Assembly (NCBI GenBank): GCA_038133505.1
Contig: JAYPTI010000031.1
Coordinates: forward strand, 1 to 23,461
Length of the DNA stretch: 23,461 nt
Reading direction: 5' to 3'
Origin: JAYQUR01 sp038133505
GTDB lineage: Bacteria > Pseudomonadota > Alphaproteobacteria > MPNO01 > UBA830
Below, piece by piece: positions 6,519-14,762 of the stretch (within the stretch, counting starts at the first letter, position 1; each line of letters begins with the position of its first letter). The notes beneath the pieces were generated by a model. It had not been told where the DNA came from. It searched no databases and was given only the letters and a program-made list of their open reading frames with translations. The translations under genes and the position numbers were made by a program.

Positions 6519-8018
6519 TCAGCTCTCGTAATGATCCGCGACGAGGCGATCCAGCAGGCGGACGCCGAAGCCGGTCCCGCCCTTGGGCACCGTCGGCGCA
6601 TCCTTGGCGGACCAGGTGACGCCGGCGATATCGAGATGCGCCCATTTGACGCCGTCCTTCACGAACCGCTGCAGGAACTGCGCCGCCGTGATCGATCCCG
6701 CCCAGCGGCCGCCGATGTTCTTCATGTCGGCGATGCCGGAATTCAACAGCTTGTCGTAGGACTCGCCGAGCGGCATGCGCCAGACCGGCTCGGCGACCGC
6801 TTTGCCCGCCGCGGTCAGCCGGTCGCAGATCTCGTCGTCGTTCGCGAACAGCCCGGCATTGTCGTTACCGAGCGAGACGATGATCGCACCCGTCAGGGTC
6901 GCAAGGTCGATCATGGTGTGCGGCTTGAAGCGGTCCTGGCAGTACCACATGGCGTCGGCCAGCACGAGACGGCCTTCGGCGTCCGTATTGATGACCTCGA
7001 CCGTCTGGCCGGACATGGTCGTCACGACGTCGCCGGGACGCTGCGCGGTGCCTGACGGCATGTTCTCGACCAGCCCCACGACGCCGACGGCATTGACCTT
7101 CGCCTTACGGCCGGCAAGCGCCTTCATCAGGCCGATGACGACGCCGGAGCCGCCCATATCCCACTTCATGTCCTCCATGCCGCCGGCCGGCTTGATGGAA
7201 ATGCCGCCGGTATCGAACGTCACGCCCTTGCCGATAAACGCGATCGGGGCCTTGCTCTTCGCCTTCGGGGCGCCGTCCCAACGCATGACGACGAGACGCG
7301 GCTTGTTGGCGGAACCTTGCGCGACGCCCAGCAGCGCGCCCATGCCGAGCTTCGCCATCTGCTTTTCGTCGAGAACCTGCACCTTGATGCCCAGTTTCGT
7401 CAGGGAACGCGCCTGCTGGGCCAAGGTTGCCGGGTAGATGACGTTTGCCGGTTCGGACACGAGATCGCGGGTGAAGAACACGCCGTCCGCCACCTTGTTC
7501 AAGGATGCGAAGCGCTTCCGGGCGTCCGCCGAATCGCGCGAGGCGATCGTCAGCGACGTCACGCTGGGTTTCTCCTCTGCCTTCTCCTTCGTCCGGTACT
7601 TGTCGAACCGGTAGGACCCGAGCAGTGCGCCGAAAGCCGCGTTTGCAGAAATTTCCGCGGCAGACATCTTCGCGCCCTTAACAGGATCGACCGCGACCAT
7701 CGCCGTCTTGTCGCCGCTGCCGGCAACCGCCTTGTAAGCCTGTCCGCCGTAATTCTGGGCGCCGAGATCGTCGAACCGCCCGGGCTCGCCGAGCCCGATC
7801 AGAACCACCCGGCCGGCGCCGGTTCCCTTCGGCACCATCACCGTCAGGCTCTGACCCTTCTCTCCGTTGAACCGGCTCGCCTTCATCGCCTTCGTCAGCG
7901 CACCGTCGGTCGCACGGTCGACCCGCTCGCCTGTGGCGAGCAATGAGCATCCAGAAAGCGCGCCGACGACAAGCGATCCGCTGCGCGGCAGGGAGGGAGA
8001 GGCGAAAGTGATCTTCAT
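6519..8018 (-). CDS. pepA: Leucyl aminopeptidase (M17 family)
   Basis: A 499-residue cytosolic dizinc aminopeptidase that removes N-terminal residues from peptides. The catalytic domain is unmistakable: FIGKGVTFDTGG with the catalytic lysine K264, then MKWDMGGSG, and the signature NTDAEGRL at 344–351 with R350. The N-terminal half is the usual divergent M17 domain. The ATG at 8018 has GGAG about 9 nt upstream. It is the first gene of pepA–holC and is divergent from the membrane protein gene at 8233. In some relatives the protein also binds DNA, but nothing here decides that. Confidence 0.96.
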   Translation of the reverse strand: MKITFASPSLPRSGSLVVGALSGCSLLATGERVDRATDGALTKAMKASRFNGEKGQSLTVMVPKGTGAGRVVLIGLGEPGRFDDLGAQNYGGQAYKAVAGSGDKTAMVAVDPVKGAKMSAAEISANAAFGALLGSYRFDKYRTKEKAEEKPSVTSLTIASRDSADARKRFASLNKVADGVFFTRDLVSEPANVIYPATLAQQARSLTKLGIKVQVLDEKQMAKLGMGALLGVAQGSANKPRLVVMRWDGAPKAKSKAPIAFIGKGVTFDTGGISIKPAGGMEDMKWDMGGSGVVIGLMKALAGRKAKVNAVGVVGLVENMPSGTAQRPGDVVTTMSGQTVEVINTDAEGRLVLADAMWYCQDRFKPHTMIDLATLTGAIIVSLGNDNAGLFANDDEICDRLTAAGKAVAEPVWRMPLGESYDKLLNSGIADMKNIGGRWAGSITAAQFLQRFVKDGVKWAHLDIAGVTWSAKDAPTVPKGGTGFGVRLLDRLVADHYES

Positions 8019-8232
8019 GGTCGGTTCTCCGGCAAATAATCGGCCGCCGGCACTGATCTATCCGGCTCGGCGGCCCGGTATGGTTGAACGTATAGCAAGT
8101 CGCGGATCAAATACGAAGACCGCGGAAGCGAGGGTACGACTCGCCATCGCAACTGGCGCGATTCGCCCCGATTGATACACTCTGGCTTTTGTTCCGCTGC
8201 GCGTCAGCGTCCGCCTCTGGATTTTCCGCCCG
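8019..8232. other. Divergent promoter region between pepA and the membrane protein gene
   Basis: This 214-bp gap has no credible gene. Toward pepA there is an extended -10 on the - strand (TGC then TATACG, plus-strand 8089–8094), which would give a leader of about 64 nt; its -35 is poor. Toward the + strand gene a possible extended -10 is TGA then TACACT (TG at 8173–8174, hexamer 8176–8181), again with no good -35. Both are weak candidates and no terminator-like hairpin was seen. Confidence 0.3.
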
Positions 8233-10134
8233 ATGGAAGCCTACCTGCGTTACTTCACGCCGACACCGGATCAGATTCTGGGCCTGGTCGCAGTCCTTGT
8301 CGTCTCGGCGGGTTTCGTTGCGATCGGCGGACTGGCCGGCGGCCGACGGCGGCTGCACGAAACCGACGTCATCGTCGGTTGGTCGGCCGCGAGCCTGCTG
8401 TTCGTCCTGGCAGGCGCGTTCACGACCCTACCGTTCCGTTGGGTTGCCGCATTGCTGGCCGCGGCAGCCGTCCTTGCAGCGATATGCGTCCTCGTCCGCG
8501 ACCGCTTCAATCCGCCGGGCGATCTGTTGCGTTCGGCCCTGCTCGCGCTGCCGGCGATCTGGCTCGCTTCCTGCATGGTGATTTCGCAGTGGGACGAGTT
8601 CACTCAGTGGATCCCGAACGCCCGCTATATCTTCACCTTCGATACATTCCCGGGCGAGGGGAAGCCGCCGACCTTTTCCGTCTTTCCGGCCTATCCGCAC
8701 GGGCTCGCATACGTCATTTACCTGAGCAGCCGGATCGCAGGGCATCTGGTCGAGAACGCTTCCGGCGTATTCAACATCCTGCTGCTCGCAATGCTGGGCA
8801 TGATGATCGGCCGCATCATCCGCTCCGCGATCACGCGACGGGATCCCGACCGCAAGGTGCCTCTGGGTCTGTCCGCAATCCAGCCGGAGAACCTCGGGTG
8901 GGTTTATTGCGCGCTTGGCGGGCTCGCCGTCACCGCATTGAACCCGACCTTCGTTCCGAAGATCGTCTTCACGGGTTACGCCGATACCGCGACGGCGGTG
9001 CTGGTCGGCATGATGTGCATCCTGATCTGGATGCTCCTGAACCGGCTGTCGGGCGACGACGCGGAGTTCAGCGTTTCCCATATCGCCTGGCGTCTGGGTT
9101 TCGTCGTTATGGCGCTGGTCGCCGTCAAGCAGGTCAATCTGGTGCTGTTTCTGATCGCACTGGTCGCGGCCGGCATGTGTGCAGTCCGGGACCCCGCGGT
9201 CCGGCTGGCCGAATTCGCCCGGGCTCTGCTGCCCGCCGTGGGAATGTCGGTTCTGATGTACGCGCTGTGGCGCTACCACATCCAGATCAACGGCGTTGCC
9301 GGCGAGTTCGTCTTCGCGCCGGCGTCCGAATGGTTCGTGGACGACATAGGCACGATCGCATCGCGCATGGCGCTTATCGCATCCAAGAAAGGCGGATATT
9401 TCGGACTGATGCTGATCGCCACGGGACTCGCCCTTCGGGCGCTCTGGCGGACGCGCACGCCGCTGGACCGGCTGAGCCTGATCGTCGGCGGCCTTTTCGT
9501 CGGATACACCGCGTTTCTTCTGTTCGCCTACGTCACGGCCTTCAGCCGGGGCGAGGCCCTCCGCGCGGCCTCCTACTGGCGCTACAACATGCATCTCGGC
9601 GGCGGCGCCGTCGCCTTCGCAGCCTTCGCCGCCGCGCTGCTCTGGCGGCAATGGATCACGACGCGGCTGCGCCGGAACATCGGCTGGATCGCAATCGTCG
9701 CGATGCTGGCAGTCCCCTTAGCGGTTGCGGGCAAAATCCGTTTCGACATTCGCCCGGCGAAAACATACGTCCGGGCCACGGCAGAGGAGATCGTCAAGAT
9801 CGTCCCCGCCGGCGCGCGCGTTTCCATCCTGGATCTCGGCGGCAACGGCTCGTTCGGCGTCATCGCCCGTTACGTCATCAGCAGCCATACGACCATCGCC
9901 GGCGAGCTGACCGCCGCCGGCGCGCCGAGCCGGGAAAATATCGCCAAATTCCTGGGCAGCCAGAAACCGGCCTATGTCTGGGTTCACTATCCGACGCCGG
10001 CCGCGCGCGATGCGCTCGGCGCCGCGCTGCCGGACGGCAGTTCGCATTTGCTTCGCCTGGCGGAAGGCCGCTGGCAGGTCGTTCGTTCGTGGGCCTATCC
10101 CGGCTATACGAACCCGTACGAACTCCCTGACTGA
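8233..10134 (+). CDS. Polytopic membrane protein of unknown function, possibly GT-C-type glycosyltransferase
   Basis: A 633-residue protein I do not recognise by name. It has roughly 11–13 hydrophobic segments between residues 15 and about 510, then a C-terminal soluble stretch of about 110 residues (from KIRFDIRPAKTYVRATAEEI). After the fourth segment comes SQWDEFTQWIPNARYIF, an acidic, tryptophan-rich loop like the first extracytoplasmic loop of GT-C enzymes, which use lipid-linked sugar donors. The overall plan (many helices, acidic first loop, C-terminal soluble domain) fits GT-C, but this is inference. The start is the first in-frame ATG after a stop at 8173, with no clear Shine-Dalgarno. 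It sits between pepA and lptF, so a role in envelope glycoconjugates is possible but unproven. Confidence 0.7.
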   Translation: MEAYLRYFTPTPDQILGLVAVLVVSAGFVAIGGLAGGRRRLHETDVIVGWSAASLLFVLAGAFTTLPFRWVAALLAAAAVLAAICVLVRDRFNPPGDLLRSALLALPAIWLASCMVISQWDEFTQWIPNARYIFTFDTFPGEGKPPTFSVFPAYPHGLAYVIYLSSRIAGHLVENASGVFNILLLAMLGMMIGRIIRSAITRRDPDRKVPLGLSAIQPENLGWVYCALGGLAVTALNPTFVPKIVFTGYADTATAVLVGMMCILIWMLLNRLSGDDAEFSVSHIAWRLGFVVMALVAVKQVNLVLFLIALVAAGMCAVRDPAVRLAEFARALLPAVGMSVLMYALWRYHIQINGVAGEFVFAPASEWFVDDIGTIASRMALIASKKGGYFGLMLIATGLALRALWRTRTPLDRLSLIVGGLFVGYTAFLLFAYVTAFSRGEALRAASYWRYNMHLGGGAVAFAAFAAALLWRQWITTRLRRNIGWIAIVAMLAVPLAVAGKIRFDIRPAKTYVRATAEEIVKIVPAGARVSILDLGGNGSFGVIARYVISSHTTIAGELTAAGAPSRENIAKFLGSQKPAYVWVHYPTPAARDALGAALPDGSSHLLRLAEGRWQVVRSWAYPGYTNPYELPD

Positions 10135-10179
10135 GCCATCACTGCTCCCCGCCGGACCGCGTTCCCATCGAGCCATAAT

Positions 10180-10195
10180 TTAACCGATTTTTAAC
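10180..10195. promoter_or_regulatory. Candidate CtrA-type binding site upstream of lptF
   Basis: TTAA (10180–10183), seven bases (CCGATTT), TTAA (10191–10194) and a following C match the full CtrA consensus TTAA-N7-TTAAC. A third TTAA follows at 10199–10202. The site is about 35 bp upstream of the predicted lptF -35 and lies in an AT-rich patch that stands out from the GC-rich surroundings. Whether this organism's CtrA binds it is not known. Confidence 0.4.
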
Positions 10196-10230
10196 CTATT
10201 AAACGGCTGATATTGCAGAAGAATTTGATT

Positions 10231-10259
10231 GTGACAGGTATCGGGCTTCCGACTATATT
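10231..10259 (+). promoter_or_regulatory. Predicted lptF promoter giving a leaderless message
   Basis: The -35 is GTGACA (10231–10236, 5/6 match to TTGACA), the spacer is 17 bp, and the -10 is TATATT (10254–10259, 5/6 match to TATAAT). Counting the -10 as -12 to -7, +1 falls on base 10266, the A of the lptF ATG. No Shine-Dalgarno is present before that ATG, which agrees with a leaderless transcript. Confidence 0.55.
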
Positions 10260-10265
10260 GCGCTG

Positions 10266-11393
10266 ATGGGCAGGCTTCAGACCTATATGTTCCGCCAGTT
10301 GCTCTGGTGGACGGTGCTCGTATCGGCGACGCTGACGGCGATCGTCTGGCTGACCCAATCCCTGCGTTTCGTCGAAATGATCGTCAATCGCGGTCTTTCG
10401 ATCACGACCTTCGTCATGTTCACGCTTCTTCTCCTGCCGACGTTCCTGACACTGATCGGACCGATCGCGCTGTTTGCGGCAACGGTCCTGACATACAACA
10501 AGATGAACACGGACAGCGAATTGGTCGTCCAGAGCGCAAGCGGCCTCAGTCCCGCAAGAATTGCCCGGCCGGCAATCATTCTGGCGCTATTGCTTACGGT
10601 CTTCGGATATCTCAATTCGCTTTACCTGACCCCGACGTCATACCGGTACTTCAAGGACCTCCAGCGTTCCTTCAGGACCGAGTTCTCGTCAGTGCTGTTG
10701 CAGGAGGGGATTTTCAATCCCGTCGCGGAAGGTATCACGGTCTTCATCCGGGACCGGAGCCCGGCCGGAGAACTGTTCGGTCTTATCATTCATGATGAAC
10801 GTTCCGCCGGTAAGCCGGTAACTATGATGGCCGAACGGGGCGCTATCGTCTCGAGCGTCAACGGACCGAGAATCATCCTCGAAAACGGGAACAGGCAGGA
10901 GGTCAACGAATCCGACGGCAGGCTCTCGTTGCTCTATTTCGACCGATACACGTTCGACATGAGCGGCCTTCAGGAGAACCAGGCGGACCTCTGGCGTGAG
11001 CCGCGCGAACGTTATCTCGACGAGCTGATCTATCCGTCGAGCCAGTCGGGGGATATCTACAACTACAGAAAGCTCCGAATGGAGGGCTTTTTCCGGCTCG
11101 CCTCGCCCCCGTTGTACGTTGCGTTCGTTTTGATCGCCGTCTCGTTCCTGCTTGGCGGCACCTTCAATCGGCGGGGCCAGATGGTGCGAATATTCGCTGC
11201 GGTGGGTGTCGTCGTCGCGCTTCAGGTTTTCGTTCTTGCAATGAAGAGCCTGGCCGAGAAGACGCCTCAGGTAGAGCTGCTGATATTCGTCGGGCCGGCC
11301 CTGGTGATGGCCAACTTTCTTTATCTGCTTTACTACCCTAACCGGCGCATGCGAACGCGGGTCGCGCAACCGGCAGCGAACGAACCGGCATGA
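10266..11393 (+). CDS. lptF: LPS export ABC transporter permease LptF
   Basis: A 375-residue inner-membrane permease of the LptB2FG complex, which extracts lipopolysaccharide and pushes it onto the periplasmic bridge. The plan is the YjgP/YjgQ family one: three helices near the N-terminus (residues about 12–120), a periplasmic jellyroll-like domain (IFNPVAEGITVFIRDRS through about residue 255), and three C-terminal helices (about 275–360). The early stretch LPTFLTLIGPIALFAATVLTYNKMNTDSELVV is characteristic. The ATG at 10266 is the first base expected in the message from the promoter at 10231–10259. The stop overlaps lptG by four bases (ATGA), so the pair is translationally coupled. Confidence 0.93.
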   Translation: MGRLQTYMFRQLLWWTVLVSATLTAIVWLTQSLRFVEMIVNRGLSITTFVMFTLLLLPTFLTLIGPIALFAATVLTYNKMNTDSELVVQSASGLSPARIARPAIILALLLTVFGYLNSLYLTPTSYRYFKDLQRSFRTEFSSVLLQEGIFNPVAEGITVFIRDRSPAGELFGLIIHDERSAGKPVTMMAERGAIVSSVNGPRIILENGNRQEVNESDGRLSLLYFDRYTFDMSGLQENQADLWREPRERYLDELIYPSSQSGDIYNYRKLRMEGFFRLASPPLYVAFVLIAVSFLLGGTFNRRGQMVRIFAAVGVVVALQVFVLAMKSLAEKTPQVELLIFVGPALVMANFLYLLYYPNRRMRTRVAQPAANEPA

Positions 11394-12487
11394 GACTCTC
11401 CCGCATGCTCTCCGCCTATATCGGGCGGCAGTTTCTCTTTTGGTTCGCCTGCATTTCGTTCTCGCTCGTCGCGCTGATCCTTCTGTTCGACACGCTCGAA
11501 CTTTTCAGGCGCGCCTCGACGCGCGAACACGAGGTCGACATGAACGTCGTCCTGTCGCTCGCTCTCATGAAGCTCCCGTCGCTCATCGAAAAAGCGATCC
11601 CGTTTTCGACGTTGCTGGGTGCTATGTTCGCCTTCTGGAGACTGAATCGTCATCATGAGTTCGTCGTCGCCAGGGCGGCCGGCGTTTCGATCTGGCAGTT
11701 TCTGGCAGCACCAATCGCGATCGCCCTTCTGATCGGCTTGTTCAAGATCGCGGTATTCAATCCGTTCTCCGCGGCAATGCTTCTGAAGTATGAAACGCTC
11801 GAGGCGAAAACGATCCGCGGCAAGTCGAGCCTCGCGGCTCTTGCGAACCAGGGGCTCTGGTTCCGCCAGACGACGGGTAACGGCCACTACATCCTTCGGG
11901 CCCAATCCATCAATCCGCGAGAGGTGCGTCTGAACAAGGTGATCGTCTTTCTGCTTGGGGAGAACGACGAGCTTATCGGGCGCATCGACGCGCCGACCGC
12001 CACGCTCGAGCCCGGTTTCTGGCGCATAGATCAGGGAACGGTCACGACACCCAATGCGCCGCCGGAGCGGATCGACGTCCGGCGGTTTCCCACGGACCTG
12101 ACAACGGACAACATCAACGACAGTTTCGCCTCGCCGGGAACCATCTCTTTCTGGGAACTGCCGGCATTTATCAGGATTCTGGAAAACGCCGGCTTCCCAG
12201 GAATACGCCACCTCCTCTACTGGCACAGCCATCTGGCCTTGCCGTTTCTGCTTGCCGCAGTGGTGCTTCTCGCCGCGACGTTTTCGCTGCGTCCGATACG
12301 ACGCGGCGGTGCGGCTATCCTGATCGTTTCCGGCATCGGCACGGGTTTTCTGCTCTATTTTCTGTCGGACGTCGTCTTTGCACTAGGCGTCTCGTCGAAG
12401 ATTCCGATCGTTCTTGCAGCATGGAGTCCCGCACTGGTAAGCACTTTCATCGGTATCGCGATACTGCTGCACTTGGAAGACGGCTGA
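11390..12487 (+). CDS. lptG: LPS export ABC transporter permease LptG
   Basis: A 365-residue partner of LptF in the LptB2FG lipopolysaccharide extractor, from the same YjgP/YjgQ family. There are N-terminal helices from residue about 12, the coupling stretch KLPSLIEKAIPFSTLLGAMF with the cytoplasmic MFAFWRLNRHHEFVVARAAG, a periplasmic middle domain (GNGHYILRAQSINPREVRL onward) and three C-terminal helices ending near residue 361. It starts inside the last codons of lptF and stops one base before the lptD ATG, so lptF–lptG–lptD form one tight unit. It is assigned LptG rather than LptF by order and by sequence resemblance. Confidence 0.92.
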   Translation: MRLSRMLSAYIGRQFLFWFACISFSLVALILLFDTLELFRRASTREHEVDMNVVLSLALMKLPSLIEKAIPFSTLLGAMFAFWRLNRHHEFVVARAAGVSIWQFLAAPIAIALLIGLFKIAVFNPFSAAMLLKYETLEAKTIRGKSSLAALANQGLWFRQTTGNGHYILRAQSINPREVRLNKVIVFLLGENDELIGRIDAPTATLEPGFWRIDQGTVTTPNAPPERIDVRRFPTDLTTDNINDSFASPGTISFWELPAFIRILENAGFPGIRHLLYWHSHLALPFLLAAVVLLAATFSLRPIRRGGAAILIVSGIGTGFLLYFLSDVVFALGVSSKIPIVLAAWSPALVSTFIGIAILLHLEDG

Positions 12488-12488
12488 C

Positions 12489-14696
12489 ATGCGCCTCCCG
12501 TCCCTGTTCCGCGCAACGGCATTGGCAGCCCTGCTCGCCATTTGCGCCGGCGCCAGCGCCGATGCACAGACAGCGGGGCAAGGACTAGCGACGCAACGCG
12601 AGCGGGAGCCTGTCCTCTTCAAAGCCGATCAGTTGCGCAACGAGCAGAAACTCGGGCTCGTCGTGGCAACGGGAAACGTCGAATTTTCGCAGGGCCAGCG
12701 CACGCTCCTCGCCGACTCGGTGACCTACAACAAGCGAACAGACATCGTTACCGCGACAGGGAATGTGAGCGTGCTGGAACCGACCGGTGAGGTTCTGTTT
12801 GCGGACCATGTCGAGCTCACCGGCGACCTGCGCAACGGCATTATCGAAAACATCCGCGTCCGGCTGACGGACGATGCAAGGATCGCGGCCGCCGGTGGCA
12901 AGCGGTCCGGCGGCAACCGGACGGAATTCGCCAAGGCCGTCTATTCGCCCTGCAAGCTCTGCGAAGAAGACCCGAGCCGCGCGCCGATATGGCAGATCAA
13001 GGCGGTCGAGGTTATCCACGATCAGACGACCAAGGACATCGAGTACAAGGACGCATCTCTCGAGTTCTACGGAATCCCGGTACTGTATACCCCCTACCTT
13101 TCGCACCCAGATCCCACGGTCGACCGGCGATCGGGCTTCCTGATTCCGACTTATGGAAGCGATAGCGAGTTGGGTGCGCTCGTCAGTACCCCATATTATT
13201 TCGACATTGCCCCGGACAAGGACGCAACCCTTACGCCGATCGTCACCACTAACGAAGGGCCGGTGCTCGCGGGCGAGTTCCGCCACCGCTTAAGTCGCGG
13301 CGAGTACGACATTACCGGCAGCGGGACCTATGCCGGAAGCGACGACCCGGGTTCCGACGAATTCCGCGGGCACCTGAAGAGCAAATTCCGCTACGACGTC
13401 AATCGAACGTGGCGCGGAGGCAGCGACGTCCATCTCGCGACCGACGACACTTACCTGCGGCGATACGGGTTCGGATCGGAAGATACCCTTGAAAACCGCC
13501 TGTTCCTGGAGGGGTTCCGCGGTCGAAATTACGCGGCCGCAAACGCATATTACTTTCAGGGCCAGCGTATCGACGATGACCCGGGCGAAACGCCGATCGT
13601 ATTTCCCATGCTCGACTACAACATGTTCGGCGACCCCGGCATATTCGGGGGCCAATGGAAATTCGATGCAAATTTCCTGACCCTCGCGAGAACGAGTTCC
13701 ACGAGTAGCATGCGCGGCTCGTTAAAACCCCGCTGGGAATTGCCCTATACCAGTGAAGGCGGCCACATATACCGGCTTTTCGCAACGGTCCAGGCTGACG
13801 CCTACCTCGTAAACGATGTCGTCGAGCCCGATGCGTCAACCAACACGCTGTCGGGCATCACGGGGCGCATTTTCCCTCAAGCGGGTTTCGATTGGCGATT
13901 GCCGATGTCGCGGTCGGCCGGCCGGATTACCCAAATCGTCGAACCGGTCGTCGGCGTCGTCATGGCGCCGAGCAGCCAGAATTTCGACAAGATTCCCAAC
14001 GACGACAGCCTGAGCGTCGAATTCGACGAGAACAACCTGATGTCTGCCAACCGCTTCCCGGGACTGGACCGGGTAGAGGGCGGTACGCGCGTCAGTTACG
14101 GAATCAATACGGGCGTGTTCGGGCTAACGGGTGGCGCATCGACGCTTTTCATCGGCCAAAGTTACCGCTTCACGGACAATTCGGATTTCGGCCAGGGTAC
14201 CGGGCTCGAAGATCATTTCTCCGACATCGTCGGCAGACTCACAGTGACCCCGTTGCGATACATAAACGCGAATTTCCGTTTCCGCCTGGACAAGGACGAC
14301 TTCTCGGCGACCCGGAGCGAGTTGAACGCTACATTCGGCGTCCCCGTTTTCCGGATCGGCGTCGATTATCTGAGGGTCGCACAGCAGGCAATCGACGACG
14401 TAGCCGATGAAGAGGATGCGTTCTCCGATCGCGAGGAAATATCGCTTAGCCTCACGTCGAAGGTGACCGATCGCTGGCAACTGGGAATCAATATGCGGCG
14501 GGATCTGGAAGACGGCGGCCACTCGCTTCGCCATGGCGCATTCGCGCGGTATGAGGACGATTGCTTCGCCTTCCAGGTAGATTACGCCCGGACTTTCACC
14601 CGCGACCGCGACGTCGCGCCGTCCGATACGATTCTGTTCAGGTTCGTTTTCAAGACCCTGGGCGAATTCGAGACTTCCGGAAACGCCCTGAACTAG
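12489..14696 (+). CDS. lptD: LPS-assembly outer-membrane protein LptD
   Basis: A 735-residue outer-membrane translocon that inserts lipopolysaccharide into the outer leaflet. A signal peptide (residues 1 to about 26, ending GASADA) is followed by an OstA/LptA-like periplasmic domain (FKADQLRNEQKLGLVVATGNVEF onward, repeating NVEF/NVSV strands) and a long beta-barrel with many aromatic-ended strands. Mature cysteines are C155 and C158 (a CxxC) and C692 near the C-terminus, the only candidates for the interdomain disulfide. The ATG at 12489 lies one base after the lptG stop, with GGAAGA about 8 nt upstream. Its position between lptG and surA fits its need for SurA in folding. Confidence 0.94.
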   Translation: MRLPSLFRATALAALLAICAGASADAQTAGQGLATQREREPVLFKADQLRNEQKLGLVVATGNVEFSQGQRTLLADSVTYNKRTDIVTATGNVSVLEPTGEVLFADHVELTGDLRNGIIENIRVRLTDDARIAAAGGKRSGGNRTEFAKAVYSPCKLCEEDPSRAPIWQIKAVEVIHDQTTKDIEYKDASLEFYGIPVLYTPYLSHPDPTVDRRSGFLIPTYGSDSELGALVSTPYYFDIAPDKDATLTPIVTTNEGPVLAGEFRHRLSRGEYDITGSGTYAGSDDPGSDEFRGHLKSKFRYDVNRTWRGGSDVHLATDDTYLRRYGFGSEDTLENRLFLEGFRGRNYAAANAYYFQGQRIDDDPGETPIVFPMLDYNMFGDPGIFGGQWKFDANFLTLARTSSTSSMRGSLKPRWELPYTSEGGHIYRLFATVQADAYLVNDVVEPDASTNTLSGITGRIFPQAGFDWRLPMSRSAGRITQIVEPVVGVVMAPSSQNFDKIPNDDSLSVEFDENNLMSANRFPGLDRVEGGTRVSYGINTGVFGLTGGASTLFIGQSYRFTDNSDFGQGTGLEDHFSDIVGRLTVTPLRYINANFRFRLDKDDFSATRSELNATFGVPVFRIGVDYLRVAQQAIDDVADEEDAFSDREEISLSLTSKVTDRWQLGINMRRDLEDGGHSLRHGAFARYEDDCFAFQVDYARTFTRDRDVAPSDTILFRFVFKTLGEFETSGNALN

Positions 14697-14762
14697 GCAA
14701 TTTTGATGCCGGTGCGGCTGCCCTATACACATTCCGGGCGAATCGACGTAATACTTGCCGCG

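Noticed and set aside
8155..8167. GGCG/CGCC repeat upstream of the membrane protein gene
   Set aside because: A four-base stem is expected by chance in this base composition.
8428..9651. A 407-codon open frame on the - strand opposite the membrane protein gene
   Set aside because: Its composition is rich in Arg, Gln, Asp and His with no recognisable motif, as expected from the reverse of a hydrophobic GC-rich gene. The + strand frame has clear membrane segments.
8172..10130. A 652-codon + strand frame shifted against the membrane protein gene
   Set aside because: The translation is dominated by Arg and Pro with no domains. It is the frame shadow of the 8233–10134 gene.
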